Shown here piece after piece: positions 1-8,744 of a stretch of 35,717 nucleotides of DNA (within the stretch, counting starts at the first letter, position 1; each line of letters starts with the position of its first letter). This DNA comes from Muribaculum sp. Lineage in GTDB: Bacteria; Bacteroidota; Bacteroidia; Bacteroidales; Muribaculaceae. The notes under the pieces are model-generated. The model was not told the DNA's origin. It did not search any database and saw nothing but the letters and a program-made list of their open reading frames with translations. The translations under genes and the position numbers were made by a program. The stretch lies in contig VSOZ01000027.1 in NCBI GenBank assembly GCA_009775095.1, forward strand, positions 1 through 35,717, given 5' to 3'.

Positions 1-114
1 GGTGTCAACGACTCAAAATTTTTCATCTTTCGGCTCTGCAATATCTACGCCTAAACACAGGTTTATTACCATGCGCCGATTTTGCATCTAATGGCCCAAA
101 ATAGATTGTGAAAT

Positions 115-158
115 AAAAGCGCTGAATATCTACAATTGTGTTGATATTCAGCGCTTTT
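115..158 (-). terminator. Intrinsic terminator of tRNA-Gly
   Basis: A perfect 16-bp inverted repeat (115-130 with 143-158) has a 12-nt loop and ends in a T-run when read on the minus strand. It starts 5 nt past the tRNA CCA end, so it most likely ends the tRNA transcript. No gene is visible in positions 1-114. Confidence 0.85.
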
Positions 159-162
159 GCTA

Positions 163-238
163 TGGAGCGGCAAACGAGGCTCGAACTCGCGACCCTCAGC
201 TTGGGAAGCTGATGCTCTACCAACTGAGCTACTGCCGC
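163..238 (-). tRNA. tRNA-Gly (anticodon CCC)
   Basis: The minus strand folds as a standard 76-nt cloverleaf with encoded CCA. The acceptor stem starts GCGGC. The anticodon stem TCAGC/GCTGA encloses the loop TTCCCAA, so the anticodon is CCC, which reads GGG glycine codons. The T arm contains GTTCGAGCC. A strong terminator follows and a -7 type box precedes it. Confidence 0.95.
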
Positions 239-256
239 AATTGTCGGTTGATGAGG

Positions 257-264
257 CAAAGTTA
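257..264 (-). promoter_or_regulatory. -7 box of tRNA-Gly promoter
   Basis: Read on the minus strand this is TAACTTTG, an exact match to the Bacteroidota TAnnTTTG -7 box, 18 nt upstream of the tRNA 5' end. The -33 element is weak: only a T-rich stretch lies about 20 nt further upstream. Confidence 0.6.
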
Positions 265-339
265 CAATATTATTTTTAATTGTAAAAGAAAAAATAGTCG
301 TGTAAGTTTGTTAAAGGGGCTACTGTTTTCATAATATAA

Positions 340-382
340 ATATATCAGGCCGGAAATCGCAAATGTTTCCGGCCTGATATAT
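340..382 (-). terminator. Long hairpin terminator after TPR lipoprotein
   Basis: A 17-bp perfect inverted repeat (340-356 with 366-382) with a 9-nt loop lies 40 nt downstream of the lipoprotein stop codon. The stem core is CAGGCCGGAAA. It has no long T-run, but its position and strength fit a transcript end. Confidence 0.7.
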
Positions 383-422
383 GTTGTATGAAGTCAACTG
401 ACTTCTCTATGTGTCTTGATTG

Positions 423-2108
423 TTAAAACAGACTGTTGATGTTGAAGCGGCTGAACTCGAGGTCGGTCTTGGCTTGGTTGGCAAGTGACTTGTCGAGCTT
501 GAAGGCTTCGCGGAGGTTATTGTATACCATGTCGCTGTTGTTGGTGCGGGCACCGAGTACTGCAGCTATATAGTAGGTAGTTGCATCGGGATAGTCGATG
601 CCTCCGAGAGTGGCTTTGGCTTTGCTGTAGTCCTTGGTGAGTATTTGGGCAAGGGCTGCATTGTTGCTCTTGCTGTCGCCGAAAGCGCGTATGGCTGAGT
701 TGTAGTCGCCCTGCTTCATATAGTATACACCGAGTGCGTCGGCGAGAGCGGGAACACCTGCTGCGTTACCGAATTTGGCTGTCGCTTCCTTGTAGTTGTT
801 GTTAAGTAGTGCTACAAGACCGAGGTTCATCTGGGCTTCTCCGCTTTCTGGGGCTATCTTGGCTGCCTGCTGGAAGCATGCCTGAGCCGCCTCATAATCT
901 TGGTCGATGAACTGACACATACCGAGGTTGTTAAACGTACGGTAGTCGTTGGGGTATATGCTGGCTGCCGTGTCATAGATCTGGATGCGCTTGTCGTTGT
1001 CGTCGGTAAGAGTGGCGGCATAAAGAAGTTCGTCTACAGTGAGGCCTTTGGGGTTGACCTTGTAGATATTCATGATCTCCTCGTCGCTCTTGCCGATGAC
1101 GTCGATCGATGCGGTGATGCGTGAGTAGCGCAGCTGCGGCAGTATCTCTTCTGCAAGCTGGTCAAATACCGACGAAAGGTTCTTTATTTCGCGTTCGCGC
1201 TGTTCGGGGTCTTTATACATGGCAAGTACGCTAAGTATAAGTTCCTTGTCCTGAATGTTGCTTGCCGAAACGAGCTTCTTGAAGCCTTCCCAATCCTGAG
1301 GAGTGAAGTCGGCTGTAAGTTCGCCGAAGTTGGAGATATGATCTTTTTTCAGCTTGCCCTCCATGTAGTTGACCGTGTTTTTCTCACGGTTCTCGGCAAG
1401 GCGAGTGTTGAGTTTCACACCACCGTCGGGCGATGCATATGAAGTGACATTTATCTCTTTGATTTCGCGGCGGCTGTCATCGTTGGCTTCGGCAAGTTCT
1501 TTATGCAGGTTCTGCATCTCGGCCGAGCGCAATTGTCCGTCACGGATATTGGCTTGATTAATGAGGAACTTGATGTCGGCGTCATATTTCTCATTTATTA
1601 CGCGCTGAAACTTGTCGGGAGCTATTGCCGGGTTTACTGTACCTACATCGGCGAGTGCGGCAGTAGCTACAACACCGTTGGCTACCTTTACGCGTGGAAG
1701 AGCATACTGTTTGCTACCCTGTTTTACAGTGAATGCGAGCGACAGCTCACTCGTACGCATGTCGGGGTTGTAGACATACTGTACGGGTATTGTCACGGTA
1801 CCGCCGTTTTCAAAGTTCACCACAGGATTGTTGCCTCTTACTTTCTCGCCTTGGAAAGTGTAGGGAGCTGAAGCCACTTCCATACCTCCGAATTCAAGAT
1901 AGGGGGTTACGGTAACTTCGGCATTCTTTACGAAAAACTTGCCGGGAATGTTTCCGGTAACGGTTGCGGGCACTTTGTCGCCCACTACTTCCAGAGGATT
2001 GGGGTTGACCGTGAAATAATCGGCCTTGAACTGGTTCATCTTCTTGCCGCAGCCGGTAAGAAGAAGTGCTGTCCCCAGCACCACTGAATAGCATAATTTG
2101 CTGTTCAT
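423..2108 (-). CDS. TPR/OmpA-like lipoprotein
   Basis: This 561-residue protein has a lipoprotein signal ending LLTGC, with the lipid-bearing Cys at residue 20. Residues 25-145 look beta-rich and may form immunoglobulin-like or barrel-associated domains. Residues 217-245 contain an OmpA-family-like stretch (SYASPDGG followed by LNTRLAENREK), which suggests peptidoglycan contact, although the flanking domain is not classical. Residues 385-545 form several TPR repeats with N-x-G-L and Y-x-x-A pattern, implying protein-protein scaffolding. The protein is probably anchored in the outer membrane facing the periplasm. Its promoter is back to back with that of the GH31 gene, and it is followed by a strong hairpin. 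The exact role is unknown. The family assignment is inferred from motifs only. Confidence 0.85.
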   Translation of the reverse strand: MNSKLCYSVVLGTALLLTGCGKKMNQFKADYFTVNPNPLEVVGDKVPATVTGNIPGKFFVKNAEVTVTPYLEFGGMEVASAPYTFQGEKVRGNNPVVNFENGGTVTIPVQYVYNPDMRTSELSLAFTVKQGSKQYALPRVKVANGVVATAALADVGTVNPAIAPDKFQRVINEKYDADIKFLINQANIRDGQLRSAEMQNLHKELAEANDDSRREIKEINVTSYASPDGGVKLNTRLAENREKNTVNYMEGKLKKDHISNFGELTADFTPQDWEGFKKLVSASNIQDKELILSVLAMYKDPEQREREIKNLSSVFDQLAEEILPQLRYSRITASIDVIGKSDEEIMNIYKVNPKGLTVDELLYAATLTDDNDKRIQIYDTAASIYPNDYRTFNNLGMCQFIDQDYEAAQACFQQAAKIAPESGEAQMNLGLVALLNNNYKEATAKFGNAAGVPALADALGVYYMKQGDYNSAIRAFGDSKSNNAALAQILTKDYSKAKATLGGIDYPDATTYYIAAVLGARTNNSDMVYNNLREAFKLDKSLANQAKTDLEFSRFNINSLF

Positions 2109-2154
2109 GATAATAATGTTAATATTTTAATGTTGGAATATATCTATTGCACTA

Positions 2155-2162
2155 CAAATATA
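2155..2162 (-). promoter_or_regulatory. -7 box for the TPR lipoprotein gene
   Basis: On the minus strand this reads TATATTTG, an exact TAnnTTTG box, 46 nt upstream of the lipoprotein start codon. It lies only 23 bp from the oppositely oriented box of the GH31 gene, so the two promoters share a compact divergent region. The -33 match is poor. Confidence 0.55.
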
Positions 2163-2185
2163 CGACTTTTTAGAAAAAGAAATGC

Positions 2186-2193
2186 TATATTTG
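2186..2193 (+). promoter_or_regulatory. -7 box for the GH31 gene
   Basis: TATATTTG matches TAnnTTTG exactly. A start of transcription near 2200 would leave a leader of roughly 17 nt before the ATG at 2217. This is one reason to reject the longer reading frame beginning at 2130, which would start upstream of the promoter. Confidence 0.6.
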
Positions 2194-2216
2194 TGAAAAT
2201 TACATTTACATCAATC

Positions 2217-4556
2217 ATGAATAACATTTTTTTGCGCCGTAGTGCCGTTTTTATGACAGCTTTTGCTTGTGTCGCGTCTGTTTTCGGCGAGACCAAGACC
2301 AATGCCGGTACGGCATACCTGCTGTCGCAGAGCAAGGACATGAGTCAGGATTTTTCAGACCTAAGCAATACTTATTTTTTTGTAGACAGCCTTGTCGATT
2401 TCGACATCGCCACCGGGGAGGGTGTAGTCGAGTGGAAGCGTCATCAACTGATGCCTCGTCAGGCTTTCAACGCCAATACGTATCTGCATCAGCCATTGAA
2501 GTCACTTGACTTCCCCGATACGGCTTATCCGCAAGATCCGCGTTTGAAGTTCAGCGTGCAGCCGGTCAATGCCCATACGTTAAGGGTGAAAGTACTGACC
2601 TCGCCGGTGGCTTCAGCCGACTGCGACAGCATTTCGGTCATGCTTGACGGAAAACCGGGCCATGATGCGTCGCAGTGGACCGCCACTCGTGAGGGGCGGG
2701 ATGTTATTTATAAATCGCCATACGGAGAGTTGCGCATCAATGCTTGTCCGTGGCGACTGATACTTAAGGATTCCGACGGCACCGTGCTCACGCAGACTCG
2801 CGTATGGGGCGACAATGACAGTACACAGATAAAAGTGCCTCCATTCGGTTTTATAAAGCGGGGCAGCGATAATTCACGCAGCATCAATCCTGTGTGGTCG
2901 CTTGCTCCCGGTGAGAGAATATACGGACTCGGAGAGTCGCCTACACCTCTCAATAAAGCCGGGCAGAAGTTCAACCTCTTTGTGACTGATCCGCAGGGAC
3001 CGGAAAGTACCGATATGTACAAGCCTGTGCCGTTTTTCTTCAGCAACCGCGGCTACGGTATGTTTATGCACACTTCGGCGCCGCTGACGGTCGATATGGG
3101 TCGCAGCTATATAGGCGCCAATAAACTGTTTATGGCCGATGAGGAGATGGACCTGTTTATATTCTTCGGCGAACCGAAAGAGATATTGTCGGAATACACC
3201 GCTCTGTCGGGTCGTCCCGACATGCCGCCGCTGTGGTCGTTTGGCACATGGATGAGCCGTATATCCTACTTCACCGAGGATGAGGGCCGCGAGATTGCAC
3301 GTAAGCTTCGCGAGAACAAAATACCTTCTGATGTGATTCACTTCGATACCGGATGGTTTGACGTAGACTGGCAGTGCGACTACGAATTTTCACCCGAGCG
3401 ATTTAAGAATCCGCAGAAAATGATAAATGACCTGCGTAAGGACGGCTTCCATATAAGCCTTTGGCAATTGCCTTATTTCGTACCCGGAAACAAGTATTTC
3501 GGAGAGTTGGTAGAGAAAGGCCTTGCCGTTAAAAACGGCAAAGGTACGCTCCCTTATGAGGATGCGGTACTTGATTTTACCAATCCGGCTACGGTAGAGT
3601 GGTATCAGGACAAACTCGCCGGACTATTGAAAATGGGCGTCGGAGCCATTAAGGTCGATTTCGGTGAGGCCGCGCCTGTCGAGGCCGTGTACAATAACGG
3701 ACGTACTGGATGGTATGAACACAACATTTATCCTGTAAGATACAATAAGGCGGTAGCCGATATAACAAAAAAGGTAAATGGCGAGAATATAATATGGGCG
3801 CGGTCGGCTTGGTCCGGAAGCCAGCGTTATCCGCTTCATTGGGGAGGTGATGCCGCATCAACCAATACCGGCATGCAGGGCACGGTGCGCAGCGGTTTGT
3901 CGCTCGGACTGTCGGGCTTCTGTTTCTGGAGCAATGACATAGGCGGGTTTGTCACAAGCACGCCTGAAGAACTTTATCGTCGTTGGCTCCCTATGGGCTT
4001 CCTTACTTCCCACAGCCGTGCTCACGGCGCGCCGCCCACTGAACCGTGGCTGTATGACAATAAAGATTTTGTAGACTATTTCCGCAAAAGTGCCGAGCTG
4101 AAGTATTCTCTTATGCCGTACATCTATACGGAGGCCAAGGAATGCACTGAAAAAGGGTGGCCTATGTTCCGTGCTCTTTTGCTTGAATTTCCCGACGATC
4201 CCGGAGCATGGCTGGTCGAGGATCAATACATGTTTGGCTCACAGATCATGGTGGCGCCGCTGTTTGAACCCGGATTTGAACGCGATGTATATTTGCCCGG
4301 CAAGGGTAAGTGGATCGATTACCAGACCGGCAAGACTTATTCTTCGGGATGGAACCGTATAAAGGCCGACGGCGAACTTCAGTGTGTGATACTTGTAAAA
4401 GACGGGGCCGTAATTCCCCATGTAGCTCCCGCACAATCTACCGACAAGATTGACTGGAAGTCGATTTCATGGAAACATTACGGAACATCGGGTGTTAATA
4501 AAGCAAGGCTTTACAAGCCCGGCATGACGGAAATCGAGGAAGTCACCGTGCCTTAG
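2217..4556 (+). CDS. GH31 family alpha-glycosidase (alpha-xylosidase type)
   Basis: This 779-residue secreted glycoside hydrolase of family 31 likely removes alpha-xylosyl or alpha-glucosyl residues from oligosaccharides in the periplasm. The start at 2217 gives a proper signal peptide (MNNIFLRRSAVFMTAFACVASVFG); an in-frame ATG at 2130 would add 29 residues that break the signal and lie upstream of the promoter. The barrel begins near the sequence PPLWSFGTWMSR. The nucleophile is Asp481 in IKVDFGEAAP, close to the KTDFGE motif of the alpha-xylosidase YicI. The acid/base is Asp545 in LHWGGDAAS. Together these favour alpha-xylosidase over alpha-glucosidase, but specificity cannot be proven here. 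No SusC/SusD pair is adjacent, so it is not in a typical polysaccharide locus. Confidence 0.9.
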   Translation: MNNIFLRRSAVFMTAFACVASVFGETKTNAGTAYLLSQSKDMSQDFSDLSNTYFFVDSLVDFDIATGEGVVEWKRHQLMPRQAFNANTYLHQPLKSLDFPDTAYPQDPRLKFSVQPVNAHTLRVKVLTSPVASADCDSISVMLDGKPGHDASQWTATREGRDVIYKSPYGELRINACPWRLILKDSDGTVLTQTRVWGDNDSTQIKVPPFGFIKRGSDNSRSINPVWSLAPGERIYGLGESPTPLNKAGQKFNLFVTDPQGPESTDMYKPVPFFFSNRGYGMFMHTSAPLTVDMGRSYIGANKLFMADEEMDLFIFFGEPKEILSEYTALSGRPDMPPLWSFGTWMSRISYFTEDEGREIARKLRENKIPSDVIHFDTGWFDVDWQCDYEFSPERFKNPQKMINDLRKDGFHISLWQLPYFVPGNKYFGELVEKGLAVKNGKGTLPYEDAVLDFTNPATVEWYQDKLAGLLKMGVGAIKVDFGEAAPVEAVYNNGRTGWYEHNIYPVRYNKAVADITKKVNGENIIWARSAWSGSQRYPLHWGGDAASTNTGMQGTVRSGLSLGLSGFCFWSNDIGGFVTSTPEELYRRWLPMGFLTSHSRAHGAPPTEPWLYDNKDFVDYFRKSAELKYSLMPYIYTEAKECTEKGWPMFRALLLEFPDDPGAWLVEDQYMFGSQIMVAPLFEPGFERDVYLPGKGKWIDYQTGKTYSSGWNRIKADGELQCVILVKDGAVIPHVAPAQSTDKIDWKSISWKHYGTSGVNKARLYKPGMTEIEEVTVP

Positions 4557-4599
4557 CTGGTGCTTGCGCCTCTGATTTCGTGATTAAGTTAAAAGTCAC

Positions 4600-4607
4600 T
4601 ATCTTTG
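4600..4607 (+). promoter_or_regulatory. -7 box of speA promoter
   Basis: TATCTTTG matches TAnnTTTG and lies 34 nt upstream of the speA ATG. The upstream element around 4576-4580 is only TTTC-like. A separate promoter is therefore likely even though the GH31 gene ends only 85 nt before speA. Confidence 0.55.
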
Positions 4608-4641
4608 TGGCGTTTTTATAAAAAGATAGCTTATTGGATAA

Positions 4642-6540
4642 ATGAGAAAATGGCGTATTGAGGACAGCGCTGAGCTGTACAATATCAATGGATGGGGGCT
4701 TAAGTATTTCTCCATCAATGACAAGGGGCATGTGGCTGTGACTCCGCGCGAGGGCTATGCTTCGGTGGACCTGAAAGATGTACTTGACGAACTTCAGGTG
4801 CGCGATGTGGCTGCGCCGGTGCTGTTGCGTTTCCCTGACATTCTCGACAACCGTGTGGAGAAAATTTCGCGTTGCTTCAAACAGGCTGCAAAGGAGTATG
4901 ACTATGAAGCCAAGAACTTCATTATATATCCTATAAAGGTCAACCAGATGCGCGAGGTTGTGGAGGAGATTGTGTCGCACGGCAAGAAGTTCAACATCGG
5001 TCTTGAAGCCGGTTCCAAGCCCGAATTGCATGCTGTACTTGCCACCAATATTGCCGAAAATGCCCTTATAATATGTAATGGCTACAAGGATAACGATTAT
5101 ATCGAACTTGCACTGCTCGCGCAGAAGATGGGGCGTCGTATATATCTTGTTGTCGAGAAGCTGAACGAGCTGACTCTTATCGCGGAGGTGGCCAAGCGTT
5201 TAGGCATCGAGCCTAATGTAGGCATACGCATAAAACTGTCGAGTTCAGGTTCGGGTAAGTGGGAAGAGTCGGGAGGAGATCAGTCCAAGTTTGGATTGAA
5301 CTCGAGCGAACTGCTTGAGGCTCTTGATTTTCTTGCAAAAAACAAGATGACGGGTTGCCTTAAACTCATTCATTTCCATATAGGCAGCCAGATAACAAAG
5401 ATACGCCGTATTAAAAACGCGCTTAGAGAGGCTACACAGTTCTATGTGCAGTTGACCAAGATGGGTTTTGATGTCGAGTTTATCGACATAGGTGGCGGTC
5501 TTGGCGTTGACTACGACGGTACTCGCAGTTCATCAAGCGAGAGTTCTATGAACTATTCGATACAGGAATATGCCAATGACTCGGTGTCGGCGCTCGTGGA
5601 TGCATGTGTTAAAAACGGCATAAAGCAACCCAACATCATAACCGAGAGCGGTCGTTCGCTTACCGCCCATCATTCGGTGCTGATATTCGACACTCTTGCC
5701 GCTACATCGCTTCCTGTATGGAACGAAAAGCATGAAGTGGGACCTGATGATCATGAATTGTCACGTGAGTTGTATGACATATGGGACAAGCTTGACCAGC
5801 CGCGTCTTTTTGAAAGCTGGCACGATGCATTGCAGATAAGGGAAGAGGCCCTTGATCTGTTTAATCTCGGTCTGCTTGACCTTCGCACCCGTTCTCAGAT
5901 AGAAAAACTTTTCTGGTCGATAGCTCGTGAGGTGGGAGAGATAGCTTCCGGTATGAAGCATGCTCCCGAGGAGTTGCGCAAGATTGCCAAAATGCTCCCC
6001 GACAAGTATTTCTGCAATTTCTCGCTCTTTCAGTCGCTACCCGACTCTTGGGCCATAGACCAAGTGTTCCCTATAATGCCGATATGCCGTCTTGATGAGA
6101 AGCCTACACGTATGGCTACCATTCAGGACATAACATGTGACTCCGACGGCAAGATATCTTACTATATATCGGGCCATGGAACCACCGGTTCTCTACCTGT
6201 ACATACTATAAAAGACAAGGAGCCTTACTATATAGGTGTATTTCTCGTAGGGGCATATCAGGAGATTCTCGGTGATATGCATAATCTTTTCGGCGATACG
6301 AATGCAGTCCATATAAGCGTGTACAAAGACCGTTATGAGATTGACCAGATAATATATGGCGAGACTGTCGATGAAGTACTTGATTACGTGCAGTACAATC
6401 CCAAGAAGCTTGTAAGAAATGTGGAGACTTGGGTTACATCTTCGATGAAGGCCGGAAAGATAACCCCTGAAGAGGGACGCGAATTCCTTAGCCGATATCG
6501 TTCCGGACTGTACGGTTACACCTATCTCGAAAAAGACTGA
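4642..6540 (+). CDS. speA: Biosynthetic arginine decarboxylase
   Basis: The 632-residue PLP enzyme converts arginine to agmatine, the entry step to putrescine and spermidine in many Bacteroidota. It matches the SpeA family length (about 630-660). The PLP lysine is Lys99 in YPIKVNQ. The phosphate-binding glycine loop is near residues 282-293 (DIGGGLGVDYDG). FHIGSQ and ITESGRSLTAHHSV are further family signatures. The C-terminal region carries the expected barrel residues. The protein has no signal peptide and is cytoplasmic. truA begins 14 nt after its stop, so the two genes are probably co-transcribed, although their functions are unrelated. Confidence 0.95.
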   Translation: MRKWRIEDSAELYNINGWGLKYFSINDKGHVAVTPREGYASVDLKDVLDELQVRDVAAPVLLRFPDILDNRVEKISRCFKQAAKEYDYEAKNFIIYPIKVNQMREVVEEIVSHGKKFNIGLEAGSKPELHAVLATNIAENALIICNGYKDNDYIELALLAQKMGRRIYLVVEKLNELTLIAEVAKRLGIEPNVGIRIKLSSSGSGKWEESGGDQSKFGLNSSELLEALDFLAKNKMTGCLKLIHFHIGSQITKIRRIKNALREATQFYVQLTKMGFDVEFIDIGGGLGVDYDGTRSSSSESSMNYSIQEYANDSVSALVDACVKNGIKQPNIITESGRSLTAHHSVLIFDTLAATSLPVWNEKHEVGPDDHELSRELYDIWDKLDQPRLFESWHDALQIREEALDLFNLGLLDLRTRSQIEKLFWSIAREVGEIASGMKHAPEELRKIAKMLPDKYFCNFSLFQSLPDSWAIDQVFPIMPICRLDEKPTRMATIQDITCDSDGKISYYISGHGTTGSLPVHTIKDKEPYYIGVFLVGAYQEILGDMHNLFGDTNAVHISVYKDRYEIDQIIYGETVDEVLDYVQYNPKKLVRNVETWVTSSMKAGKITPEEGREFLSRYRSGLYGYTYLEKD

Positions 6541-6554
6541 AAACCACCGTATAT

Positions 6555-7370
6555 ATGTCACAACGTTATTTTATGCGCCTCGCTTACAACGGGGCGCCTT
6601 TTCATGGCTGGCAGTCGCAGCCCAATGCTGTGAGTGTGCAGTCGACCATCGAGGAGGGTATGTCGCGTATACTTGGCGGTGATGTACGTATTACCGGAGC
6701 CGGACGCACCGACACCGGAGTCAATGCGCGTGTTATGATAGCGCATTTCGATGTAGTAGAACCGTTAGGTGATATTCCTTCGTTTTTACGAAGCTTGAAC
6801 GCTCTTATCGGACGCGATATAGCCATAGAGGGTGTGTGGCCCGTGCATGGCGATGCTCATGCGCGTTTTGATGCCGTATCGCGGACATATCATTACTATA
6901 CCCATTCGGGAAAGTCACCGTTCTTATATATGCACAGCTGGCAGGAACCTGCCGGACTCGATTTTGAGGCTATGAACCGCTGCGGTAGGCTTTTGACCGG
7001 TATTGATGACTTTACATCATTTGCCAAACTGCATTCCGACAATAAGACCAATCTGTGTCGGGTCACACATGCCGAATGGATGGATATCGGCGATGGCAGG
7101 CATGTGTTCGTTATAAGTGCCGATCGTTTTCTTCGCAATATGGTCCGTGCTGTAGTAGGTACACTTATAGAAGTAGGCCGAGGCAAAATGTCGGAGGACG
7201 GATTTATAAAAGTGGTTGAGGCTCATGACCGATGTGCCGCAGGTACATCGATGCCGCCCCAACCATTGTTTTTATGGGATATTCTCTATCCTTACGATTA
7301 TACCTTTCAGTATTCCGCCGCTTCCGACAGCATGGATGCTGCCTCGGGTTTGATGCAGGATTGTATCTGA
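6555..7370 (+). CDS. truA: tRNA pseudouridine(38-40) synthase TruA
   Basis: This 271-residue enzyme isomerises uridines 38-40 in the tRNA anticodon arm. The catalytic Asp53 lies in GAGRTDTGVNA. FLRNMVRAVVGTLIEVGRGK matches the second conserved TruA segment, and FHGWQSQP the N-terminal one. ATG 6555 is preferred; ATG at residue 7 (MRLAYNG) is possible because little lies before the first strand. The 3' end overlaps the convergent DUF3298-type gene by 64 nt. The C-terminal tail of about 25 residues extends past the usual fold and lies mostly in that overlap. Confidence 0.95.
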   Translation: MSQRYFMRLAYNGAPFHGWQSQPNAVSVQSTIEEGMSRILGGDVRITGAGRTDTGVNARVMIAHFDVVEPLGDIPSFLRSLNALIGRDIAIEGVWPVHGDAHARFDAVSRTYHYYTHSGKSPFLYMHSWQEPAGLDFEAMNRCGRLLTGIDDFTSFAKLHSDNKTNLCRVTHAEWMDIGDGRHVFVISADRFLRNMVRAVVGTLIEVGRGKMSEDGFIKVVEAHDRCAAGTSMPPQPLFLWDILYPYDYTFQYSAASDSMDAASGLMQDCI

Positions 7371-8173
7371 TAGTAGGGTATGCGTACGTTTATACTGCCC
7401 AGAGCATAGGGTGCTATGTCATACGGGTTGTAATGAAATACTATATCATATCCCTGAAGATAGAAGTTGTCGGTCACATATATACGGTCGGCAAATATGC
7501 CCTTGTCTTGAAGCTCTTTTATGGACGAGACATTGAATTTTGTCATTAGACAGTCTTTTACCGCCTGCAAAACGGTGTCCTGTGTGCCTGCCTTGAATAT
7601 GTCAGCCGATGTTATGGTTTTTGAATTTTTAAGGTCATAGTTAAGATAGTGCGACTCCGTTATGCCGTGCGCACCTCCGCTGTAAGTGCTTTTCATTATC
7701 TGGTATACGATGAAGCGCGGACTGAATGTTATGACCGATGCTATAACGTCGCGCAGAAGCACTCTATTGATTTCCGATGTCGGTACACTGTCCACACGCT
7801 TCATTTTGAACAGATCAATACCTTCCGGACGCTCCGTTGAAGCTAAAATGGCTTTATCTATGGATATTGCGGTTGTATCAAAAATAGCGTATACCAAAGA
7901 ATCCTGTAAACGGCTTATATCATATTTGCCCATTTTTTTAGGCCATTCTACCGCTATTTTTACCGTGCTGTATACCGGTATACTGTCGCCATAACAACTA
8001 TCGGCGCCTTCGCATAAATAATTTCGCTCGATAGTTTTTACGGTCTGTTTTACTTCAAAGTTATGTATCTCGGAAGACTCACAGTCTTGTGACTGCGGCT
8101 TTTTATCGGTGCATGACGAGGCTATGGCCAGTGCAATTAACGCGCATGCATAAGTGTAATGTTTGAATCTCAT
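7307..8173 (-). CDS. DUF3298/DUF4163-type lipoprotein
   Basis: The 288-residue protein has a lipoprotein signal ending IASSC with the modified Cys at residue 21. The mature part contains the segment TYSGGAHG followed by a short linker and YDLKNSKTIT, which is typical of DUF3298 proteins (the extracellular domain type also found in RsiV anti-sigma factors). The N-terminal half resembles DUF4163. No enzymatic residues are recognisable. It may bind ligand or cell-wall material, but this is not shown by the sequence. It stands alone on the minus strand, with its stop inside the truA 3' end. Confidence 0.8.
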   Translation of the reverse strand: MRFKHYTYACALIALAIASSCTDKKPQSQDCESSEIHNFEVKQTVKTIERNYLCEGADSCYGDSIPVYSTVKIAVEWPKKMGKYDISRLQDSLVYAIFDTTAISIDKAILASTERPEGIDLFKMKRVDSVPTSEINRVLLRDVIASVITFSPRFIVYQIMKSTYSGGAHGITESHYLNYDLKNSKTITSADIFKAGTQDTVLQAVKDCLMTKFNVSSIKELQDKGIFADRIYVTDNFYLQGYDIVFHYNPYDIAPYALGSINVRIPYYQIQSCIKPEAASMLSEAAEY

Positions 8174-8478
8174 ATGATAAACTGATTATAATTTTATTAT
8201 TTAATGACGTTCTCTGATGGAAAATTGTTCATCAAAGTTATCTATGTTAATAGAATGAAACCTATGATTGTAACAATAATGTAATATTTGACTTGGTATT
8301 ATATATAATATTAAATATGTGTAAAATAAAGCAAAAACGGCCAATATTTAGGCTAAATAGGCCTATTTGCTCAAAAAAAGACATATTGTGCATTGAAAAG
8401 TTTTAGTATCTCGATTTAAATTATTTACTTTGCACTGCAAAATCGCAAATATCATTACTAATTAATAAATTTAGAACT
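8174..8478. other. Intergenic region with divergent promoters
   Basis: This 305-bp AT-rich gap separates the DUF3298-type gene from acpP. It holds a TAACTTTG box on the minus strand (8233-8240), 60 nt from the lipoprotein start, and the acpP promoter near its right edge. I see no convincing gene or RNA in the remaining stretch. Confidence 0.6.
8401..8432 (+). promoter_or_regulatory. acpP-fabF promoter
   Basis: TTTT at 8401-8404, a 20-bp spacer and TTACTTTG at 8425-8432 form a near-consensus Bacteroidota promoter (one mismatch in each element). It gives a leader of about 40 nt before acpP. Confidence 0.5.
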
Positions 8479-8715
8479 ATGTCAGAAATTGCATCTCGAG
8501 TAAAGGCTATTATCGCTGACAAACTCAACGTTGACGAAAACGAAGTAACTGAAAATGCTGAATTCACTAAGGATCTTGGCGCAGACAGCCTCGACACCGT
8601 TGAGCTCATCATGGAGTTTGAGAAAGAATTCGGCATCACTATTCCCGATGACAAAGCTGAAGGCATCACTACTGTAAAGGATGCTATCGAATACATTGAA
8701 GCAGCTAAGAACTAA
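8479..8715 (+). CDS. acpP: Acyl carrier protein
   Basis: This 78-residue acidic protein carries growing fatty-acyl chains on a 4'-phosphopantetheine arm. The attachment site is Ser37 in LGADSLDTVEL. Helix II continues with IMEFEKEFGITIPD, as in canonical AcpP. It lies 29 nt upstream of fabF in the same orientation, the conserved acpP-fabF pair of type II fatty acid synthesis. Codon use is that of a highly expressed gene. Confidence 0.97.
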   Translation: MSEIASRVKAIIADKLNVDENEVTENAEFTKDLGADSLDTVELIMEFEKEFGITIPDDKAEGITTVKDAIEYIEAAKN

Positions 8716-8744
8716 TTAAACTCAAAAATTTCTCTGTTTTTTAA

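Noticed and set aside
23..259. 78-codon frame on the minus strand
   Set aside because: It runs across the complete tRNA-Gly gene and its terminator, so it is a chance frame.
2130..2216. N-terminal extension of the GH31 protein
   Set aside because: It would begin upstream of the likely promoter box and would bury the signal peptide that starts at 2217.
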